Translations under genes and position numbers: made by a program
DNA from: an uncultured Clostridia bacterium
Lineage (GTDB): Bacteria > Bacillota > Clostridia > Oscillospirales > Oscillospiraceae
Assembly (NCBI GenBank): GCA_946061515.1
Contig: CAMGRL010000001.1
Location: 62,001 to 126,000 of the forward strand
Length of the DNA stretch: 64,000 nt
Direction: 5' to 3'
In this document: in pieces, positions 20,074-29,318 of the stretch
Layout: each line of letters opens with the position of its first letter
How positions within the stretch are numbered: the stretch's first letter is position 1
Notes under the pieces: model-generated
Told to the model about the DNA's origin: nothing
Database searches by the model: none
The model's input: the letters and a program-made list of their open reading frames with translations, nothing else

Positions 20074-20200
20074 AGAACATTGCAGGGGCCGCCATTTGAA
20101 TTGGATAATGATCTTGCCGCGCCGGTTTTTCCCGGTGCGACAATTTGATTATATAAATAATAAATTAAAAAATCCTTTTACTGGAGGTATATTTACCCGT

Positions 20201-22603
20201 ATGATTGGTCAGATTTCACGCGACGAAGTGCGCAGCGCCATTGAGGATAAGCTGTGCGCCCATTTCGGCGTCTCCGGAGAGAACGCCGCCGACGATCAGA
20301 TTTTCCAGGCCACCGCTATCGTTATCCGCGAGATCATGAGCCGCCTTCTGGCGGCGGAGAATCCCACCCGCGCGGAAAAAGAGGTCCACTACATGTCCAT
20401 GGAGTTTCTCATGGGCCGCAGCCTGATGAAAAACGCCTTCAACCTGGGCATTTCCGAGGCCGTGACCGGCGCGCTGGAGGATATGGGCCACAACGCCACC
20501 GACATTTTCGAGTGCGAGCCTGACGCGGGCCTGGGCAACGGCGGTCTGGGCCGTCTTGCCGCCTGCTATATGGACAGCATGGCCACCCTGGGCCTGGAGG
20601 CCACGGGCTATTCCATCTGCTATGAGCTGGGCATGTTCCGCCAGAAGTTTGAAAACGGCCAGCAGACCGAGAGCGCCGACAATTGGCGCAGCGCGGCGGA
20701 GAGCTGGCTGGTCTCCAAGCACGACGAGGCGGTGGAGGTCCGCTTCGGCGGCCATATCTCCCCCCGCTGGGACGCCCTGGGCCGCTATCACGCGGAGCAC
20801 ACCGGCTATACCGCCGTCATCGCTGTGCCCCGGGATATGCTCATTGTGGGCTACGGCGGCAATGACGTCAATACCCTGAGACTGTGGGAAGCCCACAGCA
20901 CCAACGATCTGGACATGTACCGCTTCTCCTCCGGCAAGTATGTGGAGAGCCTGGAGCAGCGCGCCATGGCTGAGGTCATCACCAAGGTGCTCTACCCCGC
21001 CGACGACCACACCGAGGGCAAGACCCTGCGCTTAAAGCAGCAGTATTTCCTGGTCTCCGCCACCGCCCAGGACATCGTGCGCAAGCACCTGAAAAAGTGG
21101 GGCGATATCCGGAATTTTGCCCAGCACCACACCCTTCAGATCAACGACACCCACCCCACCATGATCATCCCCGAGCTGATGCGCATCTTCATGGACGAGC
21201 ACGGCTTGGGCTGGGACGAGGCCTGGGACATCGTGCGCAACAGCGTGGCCTACACCAACCACACCGTGATGAGCGAGGCCCTGGAGAAGTGGCCCCAGGA
21301 CCTGGTGCAGAATCTGCTGCCCCGCCTGTGGGAGATCATGTGCGAGATCAACCGCCGCTGGTGCGACTATCTGGTGGCCAGCTTCGGCCAGGGCGAGAAG
21401 GTTGGCCGCAACCTGATCATCCGGGACGGCCAGGTGCACATGGCCAACATGTGCCTTGCCGCCTGCTATAAGGTCAACGGCGTCTCCCGTCTCCACGGCG
21501 AAATTCTGAAAAACGACCTGTTCAAGGACATTTGCTCCATCCGGCCTGAGCGCTTCACCCACGTCACCAACGGCATCGACCACCGCCGCTGGCTGGCCCA
21601 GATCAACCCCGGCCTGCACGGCCTGATCTGCGAGCTGCTGGGCAGCGACGATTATCTGACCAAGCCCCAGCGCCTGGGCGAGCTGCGCGCCTTCGCCTCC
21701 GACAGTGAAGTGCGCCGCCGCGTGGGAGAGATCAAGCTGGAGAACAAGCACCGCTTCGCGGAATTTGCCAGAAGAAACGACGGCTTCACCCTGAATACCG
21801 ACGCCATCGTGGACGTACAGGTAAAGCGCCTGCACGAGTACAAGCGCCAGCTTCTGTGCGCCATGAGCATCGCCTCCCTCCAGCTCCAGCTTCACGACAA
21901 CCCCAACATGGATTTCCTGCCCCGCACTTTTGTCTTCGGCGCAAAGGCCGCCGCGGGCTACAAGACCGCCAAGCGCATCATCGAGCTGCTGCTGTCCATG
22001 TCCAAGGATATCAACAACGACCCCCTCTGCAAGGATAAGCTCCAGGTCTACTTTGTGGAGAACTACCGTGTCTCCGCCGCCGAGGCCATCATCCCCGCCG
22101 CGCAGGTGTCTGAGCAGATCTCTACCGCCGGTAAGGAAGCCAGCGGCACCGGCTGCATGAAGCTGATGATGAACGGCGCTGTGACCATCGGCACCCTGGA
22201 CGGCGCCAATGTGGAGATGTACGAGCGCCTGGGCGACGAGAACATGTTCCTCTTCGGCCTGCACACCGACGAGATCGAGGCGCTGCGCCGCAAGGGCTAC
22301 GATCCCGCCGCCATCCACCGGGCCGACCCGGAGATCCAGCAGATCTTCAACCGCTTCAGCCAGGGCTTCTCCGACGGCAAGAGCTATTCCGACCTGGTCT
22401 CCCAGCTGCTCTACGGCGGCGACCAGTATATGCTGCTGGCGGACTACCGGGCCTATGCCGACTGCCAGAAGAAGCTGTACCAGCGTATCGCCGATCCGGA
22501 CGAGCTTGCCCGCCTGGCCATCATGAACACCGCGGAGAGCGGCGTTTTCGCGGCGGACCGCGCCATTGAGGAATACGCCACCAATATATGGAACCTGAAA
22601 TAA
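20201..22603 (+). CDS. glgP: Glycogen/starch/alpha-glucan phosphorylase
   Basis: YMSMEFLMGRSL, GNGGLGRLAACYMDS, INDTHPTMIIPELMRI, KASGTGCMKLMMNGA-like EASGTGCMKLMMNGAVTIGTLDGANVEM. Confidence 0.96.
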   Translation: MIGQISRDEVRSAIEDKLCAHFGVSGENAADDQIFQATAIVIREIMSRLLAAENPTRAEKEVHYMSMEFLMGRSLMKNAFNLGISEAVTGALEDMGHNATDIFECEPDAGLGNGGLGRLAACYMDSMATLGLEATGYSICYELGMFRQKFENGQQTESADNWRSAAESWLVSKHDEAVEVRFGGHISPRWDALGRYHAEHTGYTAVIAVPRDMLIVGYGGNDVNTLRLWEAHSTNDLDMYRFSSGKYVESLEQRAMAEVITKVLYPADDHTEGKTLRLKQQYFLVSATAQDIVRKHLKKWGDIRNFAQHHTLQINDTHPTMIIPELMRIFMDEHGLGWDEAWDIVRNSVAYTNHTVMSEALEKWPQDLVQNLLPRLWEIMCEINRRWCDYLVASFGQGEKVGRNLIIRDGQVHMANMCLAACYKVNGVSRLHGEILKNDLFKDICSIRPERFTHVTNGIDHRRWLAQINPGLHGLICELLGSDDYLTKPQRLGELRAFASDSEVRRRVGEIKLENKHRFAEFARRNDGFTLNTDAIVDVQVKRLHEYKRQLLCAMSIASLQLQLHDNPNMDFLPRTFVFGAKAAAGYKTAKRIIELLLSMSKDINNDPLCKDKLQVYFVENYRVSAAEAIIPAAQVSEQISTAGKEASGTGCMKLMMNGAVTIGTLDGANVEMYERLGDENMFLFGLHTDEIEALRRKGYDPAAIHRADPEIQQIFNRFSQGFSDGKSYSDLVSQLLYGGDQYMLLADYRAYADCQKKLYQRIADPDELARLAIMNTAESGVFAADRAIEEYATNIWNLK

Positions 22604-23490
22604 GACAGTACTCCGCCGTGGTCATCGGCGGGGCCAATATGGACATCTGCGGCAGCCCCGCGGGAAAATTGATCGCGGAGGATTCCAACCCCGGCACCGT
22701 GTCTGTCAGACCCGGCGGCGTGGGACGGAATATCGCCCATAATCTGTGCCTGCTGGGCCTGGACGTCAGCCTGATCACGGCACTGGGCGGGGATATCTTC
22801 TCCGCCGGGCTGCTGGAGAGCTGCCGGGCCCTGGGCATGGATATGCGTATGGCCCGCAGCCTGCCTGAACGCCGCAGTTCCACCTATCTCTACGTCACCG
22901 ACGAGTCGGGGGATATGCACGTGGGCATTTCCGATATGGACATTGTTGAGTGCGTTGACCCCCAGTGGCTCAGCCGGCACATCGCCCGGATCAACCGGGC
23001 CGACGCCGTGGTGATCGACGCAAACCTGCCGGAGGAGAGCATCGCCTTTCTTGCGGAAAACTGCACCGCCCCCATGGTCGCCGACCCGGTGTCCACGGTA
23101 AAGGCTCTGCGGCTGAAAAGCATCCTGCCCAGGCTCCGGGCCATCAAGCCCAACGCCCTGGAGGCCGCTGCCCTCACCGGGGAGCAGGAGCCGGAGCGGG
23201 CGGCCAAAGCGCTGCTGCGCGCCGGGGTGAAGCAGGTCTATGTCAGCCTGGGGCCGGACGGCATCCTGGCCGCCCAGGGGGAGAGCCTGATCCGCCTGCC
23301 CTGCGAAAACCGGCCGGTCGTCAACACCACCGGCGCCGGGGACGCGGCCACGGCGGCCATCGTCTGGGCCGGGGTCCACGGGCTTGACCTGGCCTCTACG
23401 GCGGCAGCCGCCCTCCGGGCCGGGGCCATCACTGCCGCCTGCCCGGACACCAACAGCGCCGCACTGTGCCTGGACTTAAGTAAACGCTGA
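22588..23490 (+). CDS. PfkB family carbohydrate (possibly pseudouridine) kinase
   Basis: GGANMDI, RPGGVGRNIAHNL, NTTGAGDAATAAIVWA; start overlaps glgP end. Confidence 0.9.
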   Translation: MEPEIRQYSAVVIGGANMDICGSPAGKLIAEDSNPGTVSVRPGGVGRNIAHNLCLLGLDVSLITALGGDIFSAGLLESCRALGMDMRMARSLPERRSSTYLYVTDESGDMHVGISDMDIVECVDPQWLSRHIARINRADAVVIDANLPEESIAFLAENCTAPMVADPVSTVKALRLKSILPRLRAIKPNALEAAALTGEQEPERAAKALLRAGVKQVYVSLGPDGILAAQGESLIRLPCENRPVVNTTGAGDAATAAIVWAGVHGLDLASTAAAALRAGAITAACPDTNSAALCLDLSKR

Positions 23491-23538
23491 ATAAATCGCC
23501 TGCGGCATCTGGCGGAAAATTTCCAGTATATGTAAACC

Positions 23539-23580
23539 AAGACCGAATTTCGTCAAAATTACACGAAATTCGGTCTTTCT
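23539..23580. terminator. Intrinsic terminator of the glg operon
   Basis: AAGACCGAATTTCGT / ACGAAATTCGGTCTT. Confidence 0.85.
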
Positions 23581-23609
23581 TATCGCAAATACTTTAATGA
23601 TTTTGAGCG

Positions 23610-23638
23610 TTGACAATTTAAAACGCCGAGAGTATGAT
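23610..23638 (+). promoter_or_regulatory. Sigma-A-type promoter
   Basis: TTGACA - 17 nt - TATGAT. Confidence 0.6.
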
Positions 23639-23669
23639 AAGCACACTTCCTGAAATTGAGGTATGGAAC

Positions 23670-23897
23670 ATGACTAAGGCTTACGCACAGATGAACAGCT
23701 CCTGCACCGCCGCAAACGGTGCCGGTTTCGCTGCGCGCGCCTTTGCTCTTATACTGATTCTTGTGGGCATCGCTCTGGCGGTGTCCATTATTATTTGCCT
23801 GGACAGCCTTCTGGCTCTGGGCCTGATTCTTGTCGTCATTATTCTGGGCGCTCTGGGCGTCCGTACATGTAAACGCTGTCGAAGGACGGTTGGATAG
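23670..23897 (+). CDS. Small membrane protein, hypothetical
   Basis: Two hydrophobic segments; preceded by promoter and followed by terminator. Confidence 0.6.
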   Translation: MTKAYAQMNSSCTAANGAGFAARAFALILILVGIALAVSIIICLDSLLALGLILVVIILGALGVRTCKRCRRTVG

Positions 23898-23919
23898 TCA
23901 TTTGTCACATTGGATGATT

Positions 23920-23953
23920 ACCGGCTCTGTCTTTTCAGACAGGGCCGGTTTTC
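23920..23953 (+). terminator. Intrinsic terminator
   Basis: ACCGGCTCTGTC / GACAGGGCCGGTTTT. Confidence 0.75.
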
Positions 23954-24006
23954 ATATATACACACCCCACACCCCAGCAAAAAAGAGAAAACAAGGAGAA
24001 CAAAAA

Positions 24007-25218
24007 ATGAAGACCAAGATGAAAAAGTTTGTATGTATGGCCCTTGTCGTGGTAATGGCAATGGCATGTCTGGTCGGATGCGGCAGCAGCGCTCCCGCCT
24101 CCGAAGGCGGCTCTCAGGCAGCTTCCGCCGATACCATTAAGATCGGCTGGCTGGGACCTCTCACCGGCGGCGTCGCCCAGTACGGCGAAGCGGTCAAGAG
24201 CGGCGTTGATCTGTATGTAGAGCAGCTGAACGCTGCCGGCGGCATCAACGGCAAGCAGGTTGAGCTGGTCGTTTACGATGAGGAAGGCGATTCCACCAAG
24301 GCCGTCACCGGCTACAACTCCCTGATGGACGACGGCGTTGTGGCCGTTGTAGGCAGCGTCACCACCGCTCCCACCGTGGCTGTCGTGACCGAGGCCTTTG
24401 CGGACAACACCCCCATGATCACCGCTTCCGCCACCGCCATCGACGTCACCTATAACGCTGACCAGGATACGGTCTACACCAACATGTTCCGCTCCTGCTT
24501 CATCGACTCCTTCCAGGGCGTGACCATGGCCCGCTTTGCCAAGGAAGAGATGGGGGCCGCCACCGCAGCGGTCCTCTATGACAACGGCGACACCTACTCC
24601 ACCGGCGTTTATGAGTACTTCGTGAACCAGTGCGCAGAGCTGGGCGTTGAGGTTGTAGCCACTGAGAGCTACGCCTCCGGCTCCGTTGACTTCTCCGGCC
24701 AGCTGACCAATATCGCCGCGGCTGATCCCGACGTTCTGTTCCTGCCCGTTTACTACAACGATGTGGCCCTCATCGCCTCCCAGGCTGCTGACGCCGGCAT
24801 CACCGCCACCATGCTGGGCGTGGACGGCTGGAGCTCCGTTCTGGACAGCGTTTCCGACCCCGCTCTCGTTGAAGGCGCATACTACTGCTCCGGCTACTCC
24901 GTGGAAGACACCCGCGAGCTGGTCGTCAACTTCCTGGCTGACTACGCCGCAAAGTATGACGGTAAGGTTTCCAACATGTTCGGCGCTCAGGGCTATGACG
25001 CGGCCTGGATCCTCTGCAACGCCATCGCCGCTGCGGAAGAGTCCGGCGCGGAGTACGGCTCTGACGAGTACAAGCAGGCTGTGATCGACGCCATGGCCGC
25101 CACCGACAGCGAGTTTGTCACCGGCCACGTCAGCTTTGACGATCACAACGACCCGCAGAAGACCGCCGCCATCATCCAGATCACCGACGGCGCCGAGAGC
25201 TTCTGGGGCAACTTCTGA
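24007..25218 (+). CDS. livK: Branched-chain amino acid ABC transporter substrate-binding protein
   Basis: Lipoprotein signal LVGCGSS; IKIGWLGPLTGGVAQYGEAVKSGVDLYVEQLNAAGGINGKQVELVVYDEEGD. Confidence 0.94.
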   Translation: MKTKMKKFVCMALVVVMAMACLVGCGSSAPASEGGSQAASADTIKIGWLGPLTGGVAQYGEAVKSGVDLYVEQLNAAGGINGKQVELVVYDEEGDSTKAVTGYNSLMDDGVVAVVGSVTTAPTVAVVTEAFADNTPMITASATAIDVTYNADQDTVYTNMFRSCFIDSFQGVTMARFAKEEMGAATAAVLYDNGDTYSTGVYEYFVNQCAELGVEVVATESYASGSVDFSGQLTNIAAADPDVLFLPVYYNDVALIASQAADAGITATMLGVDGWSSVLDSVSDPALVEGAYYCSGYSVEDTRELVVNFLADYAAKYDGKVSNMFGAQGYDAAWILCNAIAAAEESGAEYGSDEYKQAVIDAMAATDSEFVTGHVSFDDHNDPQKTAAIIQITDGAESFWGNF

Positions 25219-25242
25219 TTCACGCAATCCCGATAAACATTT

Positions 25243-25268
25243 GCGGGTGCGGAAAAATCCGCACCCGC
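25243..25268 (+). terminator. Intercistronic hairpin between livK and livH
   Basis: GCGGGTGCGGA aaaa TCCGCACCCGC, no U-tract. Confidence 0.6.
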
Positions 25269-25293
25269 AGCTCCATGCAAAGGAGACAAATCA

Positions 25294-26172
25294 ATGATCG
25301 TCTTACAACAGCTTATCAATGGCCTGCAGCTTGGCTCCGTCTACGCGCTGATCGCCCTGGGCTACAGCATGGTATACGGCATCATCCTGCTGCTGAACTT
25401 CGCCCACGGCGACATTATCATGGTGGGCGGTTATATCGCCCTTCTGATCATCTCCGCCGGGATCAGCCCCCTGGTGGCTGTCGTCGCCTCCGTGGCGGGC
25501 TGTATTGTCCTGGCCTGTCTGATCGAAAAGGCGGCCTACACCCCGCTGCGCTCCGCCCCCAGGATCTCCCTGCTGATCACGGCCATCGGCGTCAGCTACT
25601 TTTTGGAGAACGTGGCACAGCTCATTCTGGGCGCGGACCCCAGAGTGTTCCCCAACACCGCCGTTATCCCCTCTGTCACCTATAATGTGGGCGGACTGAA
25701 CATCTCTCTGACCACCATCGTCACGCTGGCGGTGGCAGTAGTGTCCATGGCGGCCCTGACGCTGCTGGTGCAGAAGACCAAGATGGGCAAGGCCATGCGC
25801 GCCGTGTCTGAGGATATGGGCGCGGCCCAGATGATGGGCATCAACATCAACCGCACCATCACCTTTACCTTTGCCGTGGGCGCGGCCCTGGCCGGTATCG
25901 GCGCCATCCTCTACTGCTGCAGGTACCCCCAGGTCAAGCCCACCACCGGCTACCTGCTGGGCCTGAAGGCCTTCGTGGCGGCGGTGCTGGGCGGCATCGG
26001 CTCCATCCCCGGGGCCATGCTGGGCGGCCTGGCCATCGGCGTGGCTGAGGTGGTCGTCACCGCGCTGGGTTATTCCACCTGGACCGACGCGGTGGTCTTT
26101 GCCATCCTGATCGTGGTGCTGCTGGTCAAGCCCACCGGCTTTATGGGCGCCAGCATGAATGAGAAAGTCTGA
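25294..26172 (+). CDS. livH: Branched-chain amino acid ABC transporter permease
   Basis: LQQLINGLQLGSVYALIALGYSMVYGIILLLNFAHGDIIM. Confidence 0.94.
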   Translation: MIVLQQLINGLQLGSVYALIALGYSMVYGIILLLNFAHGDIIMVGGYIALLIISAGISPLVAVVASVAGCIVLACLIEKAAYTPLRSAPRISLLITAIGVSYFLENVAQLILGADPRVFPNTAVIPSVTYNVGGLNISLTTIVTLAVAVVSMAALTLLVQKTKMGKAMRAVSEDMGAAQMMGININRTITFTFAVGAALAGIGAILYCCRYPQVKPTTGYLLGLKAFVAAVLGGIGSIPGAMLGGLAIGVAEVVVTALGYSTWTDAVVFAILIVVLLVKPTGFMGASMNEKV

Positions 26173-26180
26173 GGCGGCAT

Positions 26181-27191
26181 ATGGAAATGAAAAAACTGAA
26201 AACCCCCTATGCCTACATTATTAATACTGTTGTCCTGGTTGCCCTTCTGGTGCTGGGCAATATGCTCTTTGCCGGCGGCGCGCTGAACCGGGCCACCAAG
26301 TCCGTCATTCTGCAGTGCGGCGTATACAGCATTATGGCCGTGTCCCTGAATATCTGTACCGGCTATCTGGGCCAGCTCCCTCTGGGTCACGCGGGCTTCA
26401 TGGCTGTGGGCGCATACGCGGGCGCACTGTTCTGGAAGGCCGTGCCCGGCCTGCCCACGCCCGCGGCCATTGTCTGCGGCATCCTTATCGCCGGGCTGGC
26501 CGCCGCCCTTTTCGGCGTGATCATCGGCGTACCGGCCCTGCGGCTGAAGGGCGACTATTTAGCCATCATCACCCTGGGCTTCGGCGAGATCATCCGCATC
26601 GCCATCATCAATCTGCCGGACATCACCGGCGGTACCCCGGGCCTGCTGAACGTGCCCAAGTACACCAACTTCACCGTCACCTTCCTGTGCCTGGTGGCCT
26701 GCTGCTTTGTGGTGCACAATCTGATGCACTCCCGCCACGGCCGGGCCATCCTGGCCATCCGGGACAATGAGATCGCTGCAGACTGCTGCGGCATCAACCT
26801 GACGGCCTATAAGGTGTTTGCCTTTGCCCTGTCCGCCTTCTTCGCCGGTGTGGCCGGCGCGGTATATGCGGGCTTGCAGGGCTCCCTCTTCCCCAAGTCC
26901 TTCGACTTCATGGCCTCCATCAACGTGCTGGTCATGGTGGTGCTGGGCGGCATGGGCTCCATGACCGGCTCCATCATTGCGGCCACGGTACTGACGGCGC
27001 TGCCGCTGATCATGCAGTCCTTCAACAGCTACCGCATGGTGGTCTACTCCCTGCTTCTGATCGTGGTGATGATCTTCAAGCCCTCCGGCCTGCTGGGCCA
27101 TAAGGACTTTTCCATGACCAAAACCATCGAGTATTTCATGAATTTCAGGGCCATCCGCGCCCGGAAGAAGGAGGCGGCAACGGATGAGTGA
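26181..27191 (+). CDS. livM: Branched-chain amino acid ABC transporter permease
   Basis: LNICTGYLGQLPLGHAGFMAVGAYAGAL; GVPALRLKGDYLAIITLGFGEIIRI. Confidence 0.94.
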   Translation: MEMKKLKTPYAYIINTVVLVALLVLGNMLFAGGALNRATKSVILQCGVYSIMAVSLNICTGYLGQLPLGHAGFMAVGAYAGALFWKAVPGLPTPAAIVCGILIAGLAAALFGVIIGVPALRLKGDYLAIITLGFGEIIRIAIINLPDITGGTPGLLNVPKYTNFTVTFLCLVACCFVVHNLMHSRHGRAILAIRDNEIAADCCGINLTAYKVFAFALSAFFAGVAGAVYAGLQGSLFPKSFDFMASINVLVMVVLGGMGSMTGSIIAATVLTALPLIMQSFNSYRMVVYSLLLIVVMIFKPSGLLGHKDFSMTKTIEYFMNFRAIRARKKEAATDE

Positions 27192-28020
27192 GCTGAAACC
27201 CCTGCCCAGCAACGCTTTTCTGCTGGAGCGGGATATGGACAAAACCCCGGTATTGGAGACCCACCACCTGGGCATCGACTTTGGCGGCCTGACCGCCGTC
27301 AACGACGTGTCCATCACCATCGGCCGGGAGGAGATCGCGGGCCTGATCGGCCCCAACGGCGCAGGCAAGACCACGGTCTTTAACCTGCTGACCAATGTGT
27401 ATACCCCCACCAGGGGCGATATTCTGCTGGACGGCAAGTCCACCAAGGGCCTGAAAACCTGGCAGGTCAACCGTATGGGCGTGGCCCGTACCTTCCAGAA
27501 TATCCGCCTGTTCAAGAGCCAGACGGTGCTGGACAATGTGCTCATCGGGCTGCACAATGAAATGGACTACGGCATTCCCGGCTCCATCCTCCGCTTCCCC
27601 GGCTACTGGCGGGCAGAGAAGATCGCCCGCAACCGGGCCATGGAGTATCTCTCCATCTTCGGCATGGAGGACCTGGCCGAGGCCACCGCAGGCAGCCTGC
27701 CCTACGGCGCCCAGCGCCGTCTGGAGATCGCCCGGGCCCTGGCCACCAATCCCTCCATTCTGCTGCTGGACGAGCCGGCTGCCGGTATGAACCCAGCGGA
27801 GACCGCCGAGCTGATGGAAAACATCCTGAAGATCCGGAAGACCTTCAAAATCGCCGTTCTTCTGATCGAGCACGATATGAACCTGGTCATGGGCGTCTGC
27901 GAGAGCATTGCCGTTTTGAACTACGGCCAGGTCATCGCCAAGGGCACCCCGGCCCAGATCAGGGAAAACCCGGCAGTTATTGAAGCCTATCTGGGCAAGA
28001 AGGGAGGCGCGGCCAAATGA
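27184..28020 (+). CDS. livG: Branched-chain amino acid ABC transporter ATP-binding protein
   Basis: Walker A GPNGAGKTT; LLLDEPAAGMNPAET. Confidence 0.94.
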   Translation: MSELKPLPSNAFLLERDMDKTPVLETHHLGIDFGGLTAVNDVSITIGREEIAGLIGPNGAGKTTVFNLLTNVYTPTRGDILLDGKSTKGLKTWQVNRMGVARTFQNIRLFKSQTVLDNVLIGLHNEMDYGIPGSILRFPGYWRAEKIARNRAMEYLSIFGMEDLAEATAGSLPYGAQRRLEIARALATNPSILLLDEPAAGMNPAETAELMENILKIRKTFKIAVLLIEHDMNLVMGVCESIAVLNYGQVIAKGTPAQIRENPAVIEAYLGKKGGAAK

Positions 28021-28721
28021 TGCTCAGCGTAAAGGACCTGAATGTGTATTACGGCCCCATCCACGCGGTCAAGGGCGTCAGTTTTGACGTAAATCAGGGC
28101 GAGATCGTAACCCTGATCGGCGCAAACGGCGCGGGGAAATCTACCATTCTGAAAACCGTCTCCGGCCTTTTGAAGCCTAAAGGCGGAGAAGTGGATTTTA
28201 TGGATAAAAAGATCAGCGGCACGGCTCCCCACAAGATCGTGGAGCTGGGTATCGCCCATGTTCCCGAGGGCCGGCGCATCTTCACTAAAATGACCGTGGA
28301 GGAGAATCTGGAGATGGGCGCCTTCACCGCCCCCAGCGCCTCGGTGGAGGAGAGCAAGGAGCAGGTCTTCCAGCGCTTTCCCCGACTGAAGGAGCGGCGG
28401 AAGCAGACGGCGGGGACCCTCTCCGGCGGCGAGCAGCAGATGCTGGCCATGGGCCGGGCGCTGATGTCCAAGCCCAGTCTGATGATGCTGGACGAGCCCT
28501 CCATGGGCCTTGCCCCCATTTTGGTGGAGCAGGTGTTCGATATCATCCGGGAGCTCCACGAGGCGGGCACCACCATTTTGCTGGTGGAGCAGAACGCGCA
28601 GATGGCGCTGTCTATTGCCGACCGGGCCTATGTGCTGGAGACCGGAAAGATCAGCCTCTCCGGTACCGGCAGGGAACTGGCGGAAAGCGAGAGCGTCCGG
28701 AAAGCTTATCTGGGCGGATGA
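28017..28721 (+). CDS. livF: Branched-chain amino acid ABC transporter ATP-binding protein
   Basis: GANGAGKST; LSGGEQQMLAMGRALMSKPSLMMLDEPSMGLAP. Confidence 0.94.
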   Translation: MMLSVKDLNVYYGPIHAVKGVSFDVNQGEIVTLIGANGAGKSTILKTVSGLLKPKGGEVDFMDKKISGTAPHKIVELGIAHVPEGRRIFTKMTVEENLEMGAFTAPSASVEESKEQVFQRFPRLKERRKQTAGTLSGGEQQMLAMGRALMSKPSLMMLDEPSMGLAPILVEQVFDIIRELHEAGTTILLVEQNAQMALSIADRAYVLETGKISLSGTGRELAESESVRKAYLGG

Positions 28722-28825
28722 TACAAAAATAATATGATTACCATATTATAATAGTATATCTCCTGAGCTTGACAGATGTTAGAATCAATGTTATCTTTCT
28801 CTAAACAAAATATGGAGGCACGCTT

Positions 28826-29059
28826 ATGATACCCCCAGAGAAGAAGATCGAGAGAATGGTCAATGTTGCCCGTTTGTATTACGAGCAGAATATGACCCAG
28901 AACGAGATCGCAAAGATGCTGGGTATCTCCCGGCCTCTGGTGAGTATCCTGCTCACCGAGGCAAGGGCCTGCGGCGTTGTGACGATCACGATCAATCGGG
29001 TCGAAGACCTGTGCGCGCTTGCAGCGGACGGATTTTGTGAGAGAGAAAAAGAATATTGA
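28826..29059 (+). CDS. Stand-alone HTH protein resembling the N-terminus of a SorC-type regulator
   Basis: RMVNVARLYYEQNMTQNEIAKMLGISRPLVSILLTEARACGVVTITI, no sugar-binding domain follows. Confidence 0.6.
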   Translation: MIPPEKKIERMVNVARLYYEQNMTQNEIAKMLGISRPLVSILLTEARACGVVTITINRVEDLCALAADGFCEREKEY

Positions 29060-29318
29060 TGTTGGCCGGATCATGCAAAGACGCAGATTCTCTTGTTTTT
29101 CTTTGTGTGGTCCGGCTTTTTTCTGTTGTATTTCACTTTTTCGCAGAATCTCCTGCGGGCAGGGACAGGAAAACACAGCATTTTAACAATTTGACAATTT
29201 ACTATTGCAAAGTGCTTTGTTTTCATGTAAAATAAGTTCATTAGTAACATTGGAACAATTGGGAAAATATTCATTTTATTCATTGTTATGTAAAAAATAT
29301 TTACTGGAGGTAAATTTT

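Noticed and set aside
20096-20200. N-terminal extension of glgP in the track
   Set aside because: ATG 20201 downstream of ggaggt gives the canonical start.
23830-24006. N-terminal extension of the livK ORF in the track
   Set aside because: Runs through a terminator; true start is ATG 24007 with RBS and signal peptide.
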